DNA from: Roseivirga spongicola
GTDB taxonomy: Bacteria; Bacteroidota; Bacteroidia; Cytophagales; Cyclobacteriaceae
DNA: 64,000 nt
Reading direction: 5' to 3'
Assembly: GCF_001592965.1 (NCBI RefSeq)
Contig: NZ_LRPC01000001.1
Span: 248,001-312,000 of the forward strand
Part shown: positions 43,638 to 52,353 of the stretch, in pieces
Position numbering within the stretch: the stretch's first letter is position 1
Layout: each line of letters opens with the position of its first letter
Notes under the pieces: generated by a model
Databases searched by the model: none
Seen by the model: only the letters and a program-made list of their open reading frames with translations
What the model was told of the DNA's origin: nothing
Program-made: the position numbers and the translations under genes

Positions 43638-43989
43638 TGCTGTTATTCAGGTCGGTAATAAATGTCTTGAGCTGCTTTGCCGCTAAACCAAGAGCAAAAA
43701 GTATGGCTTGCTCTTTTAGTGAATTGCCTAGAAAGTTTGACCGAGCTATCTGACGAACCACCTTGCTCTTTTTCTTTTTCTTCTTTTTGGTAGTTTCTTC
43801 AGCTTGCTCTTCCTCTTTTTCATCACTAGAGAAAAGCTGAGAAACGAGTAACACCGCCAAAAGTCCTCCACCAACAGCTAGGCCAATTTTTCCAGCCTTC
43901 TGAACCTTTTCCTTCATTTCATCAAACTGATCTTCGATCGAGTCTTTTAACTCTTTACTAGTTGCTTCTAACTCTTCTTTACTGCTCAT
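43615..43989 (-). CDS. single-helix membrane protein with Lys-rich segment
   Basis: Protein of 124 aa from ATG 43989 (127 aa from 43998). The order is an amphipathic N-terminal helix (EELEATSKELKDSIEDQFDEMKEKV), one membrane helix (IGLAVGGGLLAVLLVSQLF), an acidic-then-basic linker with a run of seven to eight Lys, and a second amphipathic helix (LKEQAILFALGLAAKQLKTFI). It resembles YtxH/ElaB-like envelope-stress proteins in layout only. It overlaps both neighbours (holin-X-like and pcrB), so the three genes are translationally coupled. Confidence 0.8.
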   Translation of the reverse strand: MSSKEELEATSKELKDSIEDQFDEMKEKVQKAGKIGLAVGGGLLAVLLVSQLFSSDEKEEEQAEETTKKKKKKKSKVVRQIARSNFLGNSLKEQAILFALGLAAKQLKTFITDLNNSNDKEGSE

Positions 43990-44341
43990 CTTCGTCATCA
44001 GTTTTCTCCTGTAAAATTCCAGATTTTTCTACTTGGGAATGTAGAACCCTTTCTATACTCTCTTTAGATAAGAAGGCGCCAATACCAACTAAAATATATG
44101 TTCCGGCCACAATTACATAGCCCCAAAAGCTACTTTCTAGAACCTCATTCAAAAAGGCCGAAAGCGCTATAGAGAGGAACAGTAAAGCCGTAAGCATAGA
44201 GAATATTAGCACACTCCAAGTGAGTAACCTAGCCAATACTTGTACAAGCTGCTCCTTTAAGTCTAGCTTTAACAATTCTATTTTAGTTTCCACATAAGCA
44301 GAAACTGTATCCGCAAGTTTATTGAAATCAAAGATTTTCAA
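43979..44341 (-). CDS. phage holin family/Holin-X-like membrane protein
   Basis: Protein of 120 aa with an amphipathic N-terminus (ADTVSAYVETKIELLKLDLKEQLVQVLARLL), two membrane helices (SVLIFSMLTALLFLSIALSAFL; YVIVAGTYILVGIGAFL) and a charged C-terminus. It matches the putative Actinobacterial Holin-X/DUF1469 type. Despite the name, no phage gene is nearby, so it is probably a cellular envelope protein. It overlaps the Lys-rich gene by 11 nt. Confidence 0.85.
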   Translation of the reverse strand: MKIFDFNKLADTVSAYVETKIELLKLDLKEQLVQVLARLLTWSVLIFSMLTALLFLSIALSAFLNEVLESSFWGYVIVAGTYILVGIGAFLSKESIERVLHSQVEKSGILQEKTDDEDEQ

Positions 44342-44380
44342 GCCTCAATGTTTCCGGCAAGATAATAATAAGGGAGCGAA

Positions 44381-45946
44381 TTATTGAATAGAGAGTAGCT
44401 TAGAAGATTTTAACAATCTTCCTTGGCCATCATAATGCTCAGATCTGATTATAATTTTCTGATCAGCATCGAACCAGAAATGTGCGATAGACTCATCCAT
44501 CTTAACCTCTATGTAGTTCAGATGCTCTAACTTAACCTCATCTAACTTATAGGTTGAGGTATCATTATGACTTAATATTTGATATTTCTTTTCAAAACTG
44601 AGCCCTTTGTCTTCATACGAGTAAACCCTCTCTAGCGCAGCAAAGCTTTGTTGTTTATCGCTTATCATAAACATAGTATCAGGCGGAGCATTTTCTCTCG
44701 GGCTAGACTGCTCATATAACAAATAGTCAAGCCTATGATCAGAAACTTCCCGTCTTACTTTAATGGTAGAGTGACTTACTTCAGAGCCTGCATAGCTCTC
44801 ATACCGATAGGTTCTCTCCGTAACGTACCCTTGGTTAAAGTATATAAGGGCGAATGGCATTAAAAAGAAAGTAAATAATATATAGGAGAAACCTACTAAT
44901 CTTGAGTCCAGTGTCAGTTCTCCAAATTTACCTGCCAAGAATATCGGGAACCTTCTGATGGCTGGAAATGGAAGAAAAACTAGAACCCCAACTAAGTTAA
45001 ATAACAGGTGAACAAAAGCTAAGCTTAATGCGGCCTCCGATTTATTAAAAGCTGCCAACAAGGCAGTAATAGTTGTTCCTATGTTTGCTCCCATAATAAA
45101 TGGAAATACGTTATGTAGCATTACCTTACCTGAAGCAACCAGAGGCACTACGAGAGAAGTTGTAATTGAGCTAGACTGCACCCCTCCAGTAATCACTATT
45201 CCCCAACCAAACGACTTAAACGGGTTCGCAAAGATGTATTTCTTGAGATTCTCTTTAGAGCTACCAATAAGCCTTTTGTAGATGATGTTTGACAAAAACT
45301 TAATAGAGACAAAGAGTAATATAAGAGACAGAAAAACGGTAATGAAATTCTGAGGCAGCACACTCACTAGCCAAGTACTGATCTTATCTATACCTATGCC
45401 ATAAGAATTATGCATGATATTAGACGCTACTTCAGAATCGTTCACAAGCCCTGTAAGCTCTTGTGAAAAATAACTCATAGTTCCGTAGTAGTACTCCAAC
45501 GGAAATACAATCAGTACAGTAATGATATTAAAGAAGTCGTGAATGGTACCAGCAGATATGGCTTTCCTAAACTGGTTTCTATTCGTAATAAAACCCAATG
45601 AAACCAATGTACTCGTGAGCGTAGTACCCACATTGGCCCCCATCACAACGGGAATAGCATTGCCTAAGGTTAGATAACCGGAAGCCACAACTGCAACAGT
45701 CATAGCCGTAACGGTTGAGCTACTTTGAACTAATGCAGTAGCCAACAACCCAATAAACAACCCAATAAATGGATTAGATGTAGCCAAAAGAATGGACCGA
45801 ACCGTATCTTGGCCCAGCATTGTAACCGACTCACCTACAAGGTCTATGGCCAGTAAAAACAAAAAGATAGCAATGAGAAACAACAAGGTTGTTCTCAGCC
45901 AGCCCAACGGCTTTTCCATTGACTTTTTGTTTAATACTTCTACCAT
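44381..45946 (-). CDS. Na/Pi cotransporter family protein with non-PhoU C-terminal extension
   Basis: Membrane protein of 521 aa of the NptA/YjbB Na+:phosphate symporter family. The inverted duplication is clear: QSSSTVTAMTVAVVASG and GANVGTTLTSTLVSLG in the first half, QSSSITTSLVVPLVASG and GANIGTTITALLAAF in the second. Instead of the usual C-terminal PhoU-like helices it carries about 145 residues of mainly beta-type sequence (from GYVTERTYRYESYAG), probably soluble. Phosphate uptake or export is the likely role. A TATTTTTG box lies at 45985-45992. A PiT-like gene is divergent from it. Confidence 0.92.
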   Translation of the reverse strand: MVEVLNKKSMEKPLGWLRTTLLFLIAIFLFLLAIDLVGESVTMLGQDTVRSILLATSNPFIGLFIGLLATALVQSSSTVTAMTVAVVASGYLTLGNAIPVVMGANVGTTLTSTLVSLGFITNRNQFRKAISAGTIHDFFNIITVLIVFPLEYYYGTMSYFSQELTGLVNDSEVASNIMHNSYGIGIDKISTWLVSVLPQNFITVFLSLILLFVSIKFLSNIIYKRLIGSSKENLKKYIFANPFKSFGWGIVITGGVQSSSITTSLVVPLVASGKVMLHNVFPFIMGANIGTTITALLAAFNKSEAALSLAFVHLLFNLVGVLVFLPFPAIRRFPIFLAGKFGELTLDSRLVGFSYILFTFFLMPFALIYFNQGYVTERTYRYESYAGSEVSHSTIKVRREVSDHRLDYLLYEQSSPRENAPPDTMFMISDKQQSFAALERVYSYEDKGLSFEKKYQILSHNDTSTYKLDEVKLEHLNYIEVKMDESIAHFWFDADQKIIIRSEHYDGQGRLLKSSKLLSIQ

Positions 45947-45984
45947 TTCTTAATGAGCAGATACACCTGCCCTAAAATATTGTG

Positions 45985-45992
45985 CAAAAATA
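45985..45992 (-). promoter_or_regulatory. candidate -7 box of Na/Pi cotransporter gene
   Basis: The minus strand reads TATTTTTG (TAnnTTTG) 38 nt upstream of the ATG. It lies in the 290-nt divergent gap shared with the PiT-like gene; the gap contains no gene I can support and no convincing Pho box. Confidence 0.42.
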
Positions 45993-46179
45993 GACCAATG
46001 CTTTTGCGCTGTATACCTAGTAATGTAAAGCCTATGTTAACATTTGGGGTATTATTGAAAAAATTGTTAACCATCTATCTTGTTGATTTTGTGAGTGTTA
46101 TGAAATATAAGTGTCATAATTGCTTGACAATCAACCAGTAGCAAAAGGGTGTTATAATAAGATATCTGAAAAGAAATTT

Positions 46180-46187
46180 TAGATTTG
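46180..46187 (+). promoter_or_regulatory. candidate -7 box of PiT-like gene
   Basis: TAGATTTG is an exact TAnnTTTG match 49 nt before the ATG at 46237. No TTG stands at the standard distance. Confidence 0.42.
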
Positions 46188-46236
46188 TGCTTCGATTAAA
46201 GCGATTAACTAAACCTGTCCAGTAGCTCATCCGAAA

Positions 46237-47247
46237 ATGTCCCAGCTAGAGATCGTAATGTATGTTGGTTTTATTCTATCAGCATATTCTGTTATCGGTA
46301 ACGATGTTATCCAAACCCTTGGAACTTTTCTCTCTTCTAATGAGCACAGAAAGTGGTGGGTTCTATGGATCTTCGCTGCCTCCCTTTTGACTATAGTGCT
46401 ACTTTATGGATGGTACGTAAACGGAGGAGATCCTACATACGGCCGTCTAATTGGCGACCCCCCTGTTCACAGCTTAGACAACCCGAAATATGCCAATCCG
46501 GTCGATAAAGAGGGGTTCGGCTGGGCTTACTTACTACCGCCTATAGTACTGTTAATTATTACTAGGTTTGGAATTCCTGTTAGTACCTCCTTCTTGATTC
46601 TAACATTTTTTCATCCTAAAGGACTTTACGACATGGTTGTAAAGTCAATGTCTGGCTATTTAGTAGCCTTTGGTGCTGCCATTGTTGTTTATCTTTTCAT
46701 TGCGAAGAAATTTGAAAAACGATTTATAGAAAATCCACCGAGTGCCAAGCAAAAACGGGTATGGACAGTATTGCAATGGTTTTCTACTGGTTTTTTATGG
46801 TCTCAATGGCTAATTCAAGACTTTGCCAATATATATGTTTATCTGCCGAGAGAAGTTTCTCCAACAACAATGGCCTTTACTTTAGTGGTCTTTTTGGTTC
46901 TGCTAGGCTATATCTTTTATTCAAAAGGCGGGGCTATACAGGGCATTGTAAAGGCAAAGTCAAACACTATGGACTTAAGGTCTGCAACTATTATTGATTT
47001 CTGTTTCGCTATTATACTATTGTTCTTCAAAGAATTGAACAATGTACCTATGAGTACAACCTGGGTATTCTTAGGCTTACTAGCAGGTAGAGAAATTGCA
47101 GTTAAATATTTTGCTTACGGCAACGTACCAAATAATACTTTGAAAGACCTTGGAAAGGACTTAGGCAAAGTGTTTTTCGGGCTGGCTATTAGTATCGGAT
47201 TAGTGTTCTTAATTAGCTTCTTAACGGGAGTTCCTATGAGCTTCTAA
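46237..47247 (+). CDS. polytopic membrane protein, remote PiT-type phosphate transporter homologue
   Basis: Protein of 336 aa with about eight to nine membrane helices. I did not recognise the family by name, but two features resemble PiT inorganic phosphate transporters: an N-terminal SVIGNDVIQTLGTFL (compare GANDVANAFGT), and twin P-x-S-T sites, FGIPVSTSFLIL in the first half and NNVPMSTTWVFLGLLAGREIA in the second (compare PVSTTH). The two half-sites fit an inverted repeat. It faces the Na/Pi cotransporter gene. Its 3' end overlaps the M20 gene by 27 nt. Another cation or anion permease is the alternative. Confidence 0.78.
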   Translation: MSQLEIVMYVGFILSAYSVIGNDVIQTLGTFLSSNEHRKWWVLWIFAASLLTIVLLYGWYVNGGDPTYGRLIGDPPVHSLDNPKYANPVDKEGFGWAYLLPPIVLLIITRFGIPVSTSFLILTFFHPKGLYDMVVKSMSGYLVAFGAAIVVYLFIAKKFEKRFIENPPSAKQKRVWTVLQWFSTGFLWSQWLIQDFANIYVYLPREVSPTTMAFTLVVFLVLLGYIFYSKGGAIQGIVKAKSNTMDLRSATIIDFCFAIILLFFKELNNVPMSTTWVFLGLLAGREIAVKYFAYGNVPNNTLKDLGKDLGKVFFGLAISIGLVFLISFLTGVPMSF

Positions 47248-48432
47248 TTGCTGAAGCGCAATCCATGCCATTAGTCCAATACCTACTTCAATAGCATCTT
47301 CATCAATGTTGAAATTTGGAGTATGGACACCATTGGTAGTACCTTTTTCTTCATTACCCGTACCTAATCTATAGAAACAAGAAGGAACCACGTGGCTGTA
47401 ATAAGCAAAGTCTTCTGCCCCTAGCCATAAATCAAGGTCTTGAACATTTTCTTTACCTAAATAGTCTTCTGCAGCCTTTCTCGCTAAGCGGGTAGTATCT
47501 ACATCATTGCTAAGGAAAGGGTAACCAACATCTATAAAAACCTCACAGCTTCCACCTAAACCTTCAGCTATTCCTGTTGCTGCGCGTGTTATTAGCTCGT
47601 GAGCCTTGAACCTCCAGTTCTCGTCCAGTGCTCGGAAGGTACCCGAAATTTTGACTTCATCTGGAATAATATTCTGTGCATGACCTCCATGTATTGTACC
47701 GAATGTAAGAACAGTTGGTGACTTCGGGTCTGCATTTCTACTGATTACCTGCTGGAGTGCGGTAATAATTTGAGCAGCTATTACAATTGGGTCTACCGAC
47801 CTATCTGGCAAAGCGGCATGACCTCCCTTACCTTTTACCGTAAGATATATTTCATCGGCACTGGCCATATACATACCTTCCCTGAAACCAACCTTACCAG
47901 TCTCAATAAATGGCATTACATGTTGCCCTAACATTGCTCCAGGCTTAGGGTTTTCTAACGCTCCATCTTTAATCATCAAAGACGCCCCACCAGGATTCTT
48001 CTCCTCCCCAGGTTGAAAAATCAATTTAATGGACCCTTCAAAAGAGTCTTTTAACTCACTGAGGATTCGTGCGGCTCCAAGTACGCAAGAAGTATGAACA
48101 TCGTGCCCGCAAGCATGCATCACACCCTCATTAGTCGACTTATAGGGTATGTCATTCTGCTCTGTTATTGGCAGCGCATCCATATCTGCCCGAAGAGCTA
48201 CGGTGTATTTTTCAGGATTCTTACCTTCAATAATGGCCACCAAACCAGTACCAGCCACGCCTTCTTGTGGCTCAATTCCCATAGTCCTTAATTGTTCTGC
48301 AACAAACTTAGCGGTCTTATACTCTTCATAAGACAATTCTGGGTTTGCATGAATATGCCTCCTAATATCTATGGTATTGGAGGCAAACTGTTTGGCTAAA
48401 TCTTTAACGCGCTGCTGATCAATCATTCTCAA
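47221..48432 (-). CDS. M20 family amidohydrolase/metallopeptidase
   Basis: Protein of 403 aa in the M20D group (N-acyl-amino-acid amidohydrolase, hippurate hydrolase-like). Metal-binding motifs are MHACGHDVHTSCVLGAA (Cys-x-His), the Glu pair in IFQPGEEKNPGGA, and WLGAEDFAYYSHVVPSCFYRLG near the end; the dimerisation lid follows in the middle (GGHAALPDRSVDPI). It would remove acyl groups from N-acylated amino acids or similar compounds in the cytoplasm. It overlaps the SPOR-like gene upstream by 14 nt. Confidence 0.94.
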   Translation of the reverse strand: MRMIDQQRVKDLAKQFASNTIDIRRHIHANPELSYEEYKTAKFVAEQLRTMGIEPQEGVAGTGLVAIIEGKNPEKYTVALRADMDALPITEQNDIPYKSTNEGVMHACGHDVHTSCVLGAARILSELKDSFEGSIKLIFQPGEEKNPGGASLMIKDGALENPKPGAMLGQHVMPFIETGKVGFREGMYMASADEIYLTVKGKGGHAALPDRSVDPIVIAAQIITALQQVISRNADPKSPTVLTFGTIHGGHAQNIIPDEVKISGTFRALDENWRFKAHELITRAATGIAEGLGGSCEVFIDVGYPFLSNDVDTTRLARKAAEDYLGKENVQDLDLWLGAEDFAYYSHVVPSCFYRLGTGNEEKGTTNGVHTPNFNIDEDAIEVGIGLMAWIALQQLEAHRNSR

Positions 48433-48946
48433 TTGGGAATTTATCTGGAACGATAGATGCCGTTGGGTAGTAATTCCTAATTTTTCTGTAAAGCGACTGA
48501 GCTTCTATTTGCTGATAAAACTGACCCACTTTCACAAAGTAAGTCGGAAGTTTATAGCTAAACCTGGCTTCCCACTCCGGAACCAAATCAAAGAGTCTAT
48601 TCCTTACCCTTCCTGCCTGAAGCTCGTCATTCCCTGAATAAACGAGGATAGTGTAACCATCAGCCAAACGGATACTATCATTCTTCACAAGCATAGAATC
48701 TATGACAGCATTAAGCTCAGAGGAGATGTCGTAAGACACCTTTAGAGGCTCATTGGCTATCACCTTCTGCTCTTGTTGATCAGATTGTTCTTGTTGCTCA
48801 AAGATGGGCCTGTACTTACTCAGGTCATCTTCATAAGAATAGTCTATCACTTCTTTCTTCTGGGGTACAGAAGTTGGGCTACAGCTCCATACAGCCATAG
48901 CCACTATCAGTGTAAGTAATAATATATTTCCTATGGATTTACTCAT
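48419..48946 (-). CDS. SPOR-like domain lipoprotein
   Basis: Protein of 175 aa. I chose ATG 48946 (the ATGAGTAA overlap with secA's stop) because it begins directly before a lipoprotein signal ending MAVWSC (Cys22); 48985 would add 13 residues. The C-terminal 75 residues (DGYTILVYSGNDELQAGRVRNRLFDLVPEWEARFSYKLPTYFVKVGQFYQQIEAQSLYRKIR) have the SPOR pattern of a repeated beta-alpha unit that binds denuded peptidoglycan. A low-complexity Gln/Glu linker precedes it. It is coupled to secA. Confidence 0.85.
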   Translation of the reverse strand: MSKSIGNILLLTLIVAMAVWSCSPTSVPQKKEVIDYSYEDDLSKYRPIFEQQEQSDQQEQKVIANEPLKVSYDISSELNAVIDSMLVKNDSIRLADGYTILVYSGNDELQAGRVRNRLFDLVPEWEARFSYKLPTYFVKVGQFYQQIEAQSLYRKIRNYYPTASIVPDKFPIEND

Positions 48947-51900
48947 CCAATACAATGCATTTATTGTTTTTGATATCTTCTTCAACCGTCTTGAACTTAA
49001 CGTCTTTTATCACCTTTCCATCTGTGTATTGGACAGAAACTTTATCGTTTCTTCCATATACTTTCTCAGACTTGATAGGCGCTGTTTTTTCAACTGGCGG
49101 CCTATTTCTGGTATCCTGTCTTCCGGCTAAAGCACTTCTACTTTCTTCCTTAGACTCGTTATAGCTTTGCTTTCTAGCAGAACGAGCTTCTTGTACCTTG
49201 TTCGGATCTTCACTAGGAATAAAGGCCTTAGTCAAGAATGAAATAGTGTCTTCATTCACCTTGCTCAGGAACACTTTGAACATTTCGAAAGCTTCGAATT
49301 TATAGATCAAAAGCGGATCTTTCTGTTCATACACCGCATTCTGAACAGACTGCTTCAAGTCATCCATATCGCGAAGGTGCTCTTTCCAAGTCAGGTCAAT
49401 AACGCCAAGCGTAATTGCCTTTTCCATGGCTTCGATGGTCTCACGATTATCCGTTTCAATCGCTTTCTCCAGATTAACAGCTACACCAATTTGTCTTTTC
49501 CCATCGGCAAATGGTAAAAGAATATTCTGTACAGTTGCGCCTCTTTCTTTCTGAATATGCTGAAGGAATGGAAGGGTACGCTCAGCAATCATCCTATTCT
49601 TGGTCTGATATGCAGCATAAGCCTCTTCGTACAAGTCGTTGGTCAACGTATTTGCATCCGTGGTTCTAAATTGATCTTCAGAGATCTTAGTATCTAAGCC
49701 TAGAACACTAATTGAGCTTAGCTTGAAGGCGTCATAATCTTCTCCACCCTTCGAGTTATTGATAATATCCTCACAAGTGTCGTACATCATATTCATGATG
49801 TCTAACTGAAGCCTTTCACCAAGGAGAGCATTTTTACGCCTGTCGTAAATAACAGTACGCTGCTGGTTCATTACATCATCATACTCAAGAAGTCTCTTAC
49901 GGATTCCGAAGTTGTTCTCTTCCACTTTTTTCTGAGCTCTTTCAATGGACTTGGTGATCATAGAGTGTTGAATCATTTCGCCCTCTTGAAGTCCCATTCT
50001 GTCCATCAATTTGGCTACTCTATCCGAACCGAAAAGTCTCATTAAGTTATCTTCTAACGAAACAAAGAATTGCGAAGAACCAGGATCTCCCTGACGACCT
50101 GCACGACCTCTCAGCTGCCTGTCTACCCTTCTAGATTCATGTCTTTCAGTACCAATAATAGCCAAACCACCAGCAGCTTTTGAGTCTGGGTGCAGCTTAA
50201 TATCTGTACCTCGACCCGCCATATTGGTAGCAATAGTTACCGTTCCTGGCTTACCTGCCTCTGCTACAACATCTGCTTCTCTAGCATGTTGCTTGGCATT
50301 CAGTACTTGGTGATTAATCTTCTTTAGGTGGAGCATTCTACTCAGAACCTCAGATATTTCTACAGAAGTTGTACCCACTAGCACAGGTCTTCCTTGCTCG
50401 GTCAACTCAACAATTTCATCTACCACAGCATTGAATTTCTCCCTAACTGTTTTGAAAACCTTGTCTTGCCTATCGTCTCTCTGAATATTTCTGTTGGTAG
50501 GAATAACTACGGTATCTAACTCATAGATCTCCCAGAACTCACCAGCTTCAGTTTCTGCAGTACCAGTCATACCAGCTAATTTGTGGTACATTCTGAAGTA
50601 ATTCTGCAAGGTGATAGTTGCGTATGTCTGAGTGGCATCTTCCACTTTTACATTCTCCTTAGCTTCTATCGCTTGGTGCAGACCATCTGAATACCTTCGG
50701 CCATCCATTACACGACCTGTTTGTTCGTCAACAATTTTCACTTTGTTGTCTACAACAATATACTCAGTGTCTTTCTCGAACATAGCATAAGCTTTCAACA
50801 ACTGATTGACAGTATGAATTCGCTGAGCCTTTACACTATAATCCTTAATGGCTTCATCCTTCTTTTTCAGCTTTTCTTCATCAGAGACACCCTCTTCTTT
50901 TTCTAGCTGAGCTACTATATCTCCAATATCTGTTAAGATGAAAAAGTTAGGATCTTCTCCTTCGCCAGTAATCAGTTCTGTCCCTTTTTCAGTCAAGTTT
51001 ACCGCATTACTCTTCTCATCGATAGTGAAGTAAAGTGGCTCATCGGCCAAAGGCATGTTTTTCTGATTATCCTGCAAGTAAAAGTTCTCAGTTTTTTGCA
51101 AGGTGATTTTAACCCCGGTTTCACTTAAAAACTTAATCAAAGGCTTATACTTTGGCAGGCCTCTGTATGCTCTAAAAAGTGCTAAACCACCGTCTTGCTC
51201 ATTACCTTCTTTGATTAGTCTTTTGGCATCGTTCAAATACTGGCTACAAAGTTTTCTTTGCGCATCTACCAACTTCTGAATTCTCGGCTTAAGCTCATAG
51301 AATTCATGCTCGTCACCTTTTGGTACAGGGCCAGAAATAATCAATGGAGTTCTAGCTTCATCAATGAGTACTGAATCCACCTCATCGACCATAGCAAAAT
51401 GGTGTTTCTTTTGAACCAACTCCTTCGCCTCGCGAGACATGTTATCTCTTAAATAATCGAAGCCGAATTCGTTGTTGGTACCATAAGTAATATCACAACC
51501 GTATGCTTGTCTTCTTTCTTCTGAGTTCGGAGCGTGCTTATCAATACAGTCAATGCTCATTCCATGGAACTGGAATAAAGGCGCCATCCACTCAGAGTCA
51601 CGCTTGGCTAGGTAGTCGTTCACAGTTACCACATGCACTCCTCTATCTGCCAAGGCATTGAGGTATGCTGGCAAGGTGGCCACTAGGGTTTTACCTTCAC
51701 CAGTAGCCATCTCGGCAATTTTACCTTGGTGCAGCACTATGCCACCAATTAGCTGTACGTCATAGTGGAGCATTTCCCACTTTACTAACGTACCAGCAGC
51801 CATCCACTCATTCTTCCAAGTAGCCACATCTCCATCTATTTTGATGTGATCTCCTTTAGCTGCCAATTGCTTATCCCACAAGGTAGCGGTTACTTTAAGT

Positions 51901-52289
51901 TCACCATTCTCCTTGAGCCTTCTTGCAGTTTCCTTTACTACAGCAAAAGCCTGAGGAAGAATGTTCATCAAGGTTTTTTCAAGCGCCTCGTTTCTCTCTT
52001 CTTCTAGCTTGTCTATAGCTTCAAAAGTAGACTCCTTCTCCTGAATATCTAGCTCAGGATTATCTTCTATTTTCTGCTGAAGCCCAGCAATTTGGTCATC
52101 AATTTCTTTTAAATCTGAAGCAATAATTTCCTTCAGTTCGGTTGTTTTATTTCTTAACTCATCGTCCGATAAACTGGCAAATGAGGAGAAAATCTTGTTG
52201 ATCTGTTCAACATAAGGGGTCACTTCTTTAATATCCCTATCTGACTTGCTTCCGAAAAGCTTTGCCAACCCTTTAGTGAAAACACTCAT
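48939..52289 (-). CDS. secA: preprotein translocase ATPase SecA
   Basis: SecA, 1116 aa, drives protein export through SecYEG. Walker A is ATGEGKTLVAT at residues 195-205 and the DEAD-like Walker B is MVDEVDSVLIDEAR near 300; later motifs include GMTGTAETEAGEFWEIYELD, TNMAGRGTDIKL and GRAGRQGDPGSSQF. It is longer than E. coli SecA (901) because of inserts: a coiled coil around residues 60-105, and acidic stretches in the preprotein-binding region, usual in this phylum. The C-terminus has no CxCx zinc tail, so SecB docking of the classic type is not expected. Confidence 0.98.
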   Translation of the reverse strand: MSVFTKGLAKLFGSKSDRDIKEVTPYVEQINKIFSSFASLSDDELRNKTTELKEIIASDLKEIDDQIAGLQQKIEDNPELDIQEKESTFEAIDKLEEERNEALEKTLMNILPQAFAVVKETARRLKENGELKVTATLWDKQLAAKGDHIKIDGDVATWKNEWMAAGTLVKWEMLHYDVQLIGGIVLHQGKIAEMATGEGKTLVATLPAYLNALADRGVHVVTVNDYLAKRDSEWMAPLFQFHGMSIDCIDKHAPNSEERRQAYGCDITYGTNNEFGFDYLRDNMSREAKELVQKKHHFAMVDEVDSVLIDEARTPLIISGPVPKGDEHEFYELKPRIQKLVDAQRKLCSQYLNDAKRLIKEGNEQDGGLALFRAYRGLPKYKPLIKFLSETGVKITLQKTENFYLQDNQKNMPLADEPLYFTIDEKSNAVNLTEKGTELITGEGEDPNFFILTDIGDIVAQLEKEEGVSDEEKLKKKDEAIKDYSVKAQRIHTVNQLLKAYAMFEKDTEYIVVDNKVKIVDEQTGRVMDGRRYSDGLHQAIEAKENVKVEDATQTYATITLQNYFRMYHKLAGMTGTAETEAGEFWEIYELDTVVIPTNRNIQRDDRQDKVFKTVREKFNAVVDEIVELTEQGRPVLVGTTSVEISEVLSRMLHLKKINHQVLNAKQHAREADVVAEAGKPGTVTIATNMAGRGTDIKLHPDSKAAGGLAIIGTERHESRRVDRQLRGRAGRQGDPGSSQFFVSLEDNLMRLFGSDRVAKLMDRMGLQEGEMIQHSMITKSIERAQKKVEENNFGIRKRLLEYDDVMNQQRTVIYDRRKNALLGERLQLDIMNMMYDTCEDIINNSKGGEDYDAFKLSSISVLGLDTKISEDQFRTTDANTLTNDLYEEAYAAYQTKNRMIAERTLPFLQHIQKERGATVQNILLPFADGKRQIGVAVNLEKAIETDNRETIEAMEKAITLGVIDLTWKEHLRDMDDLKQSVQNAVYEQKDPLLIYKFEAFEMFKVFLSKVNEDTISFLTKAFIPSEDPNKVQEARSARKQSYNESKEESRSALAGRQDTRNRPPVEKTAPIKSEKVYGRNDKVSVQYTDGKVIKDVKFKTVEEDIKNNKCIVLDE

Positions 52290-52353
52290 ATCTTAAAATT
52301 ATGTGCTAAAGTTAGTCTCTTGATGTTAATTATTGAAGGTCTAAAGCAATTCT

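Noticed and set aside
43979-44341. Phage lysis module suggested by the holin-like protein
   Set aside because: No endolysin, portal, integrase or other phage gene nearby; the family is common in chromosomes outside prophages.
46111-46129. Possible Pho-box-like GTGTCATAAT...TTGACA between the phosphate transporters
   Set aside because: Only one half-site resembles CTGTCAT; the second does not, so it is likely chance. A TGTCA/TGACA inverted repeat remains but is short.
45953-46141. 62-codon open frame in the divergent phosphate-transporter gap
   Set aside because: Cys-rich, no family, no start signal, and it overlaps the likely promoter of the Na/Pi gene.
47248-47262. ATTGC/GCAAT hairpin after the PiT-like gene
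   Set aside because: Short stem and no T-tract; it is coding for the M20 gene.
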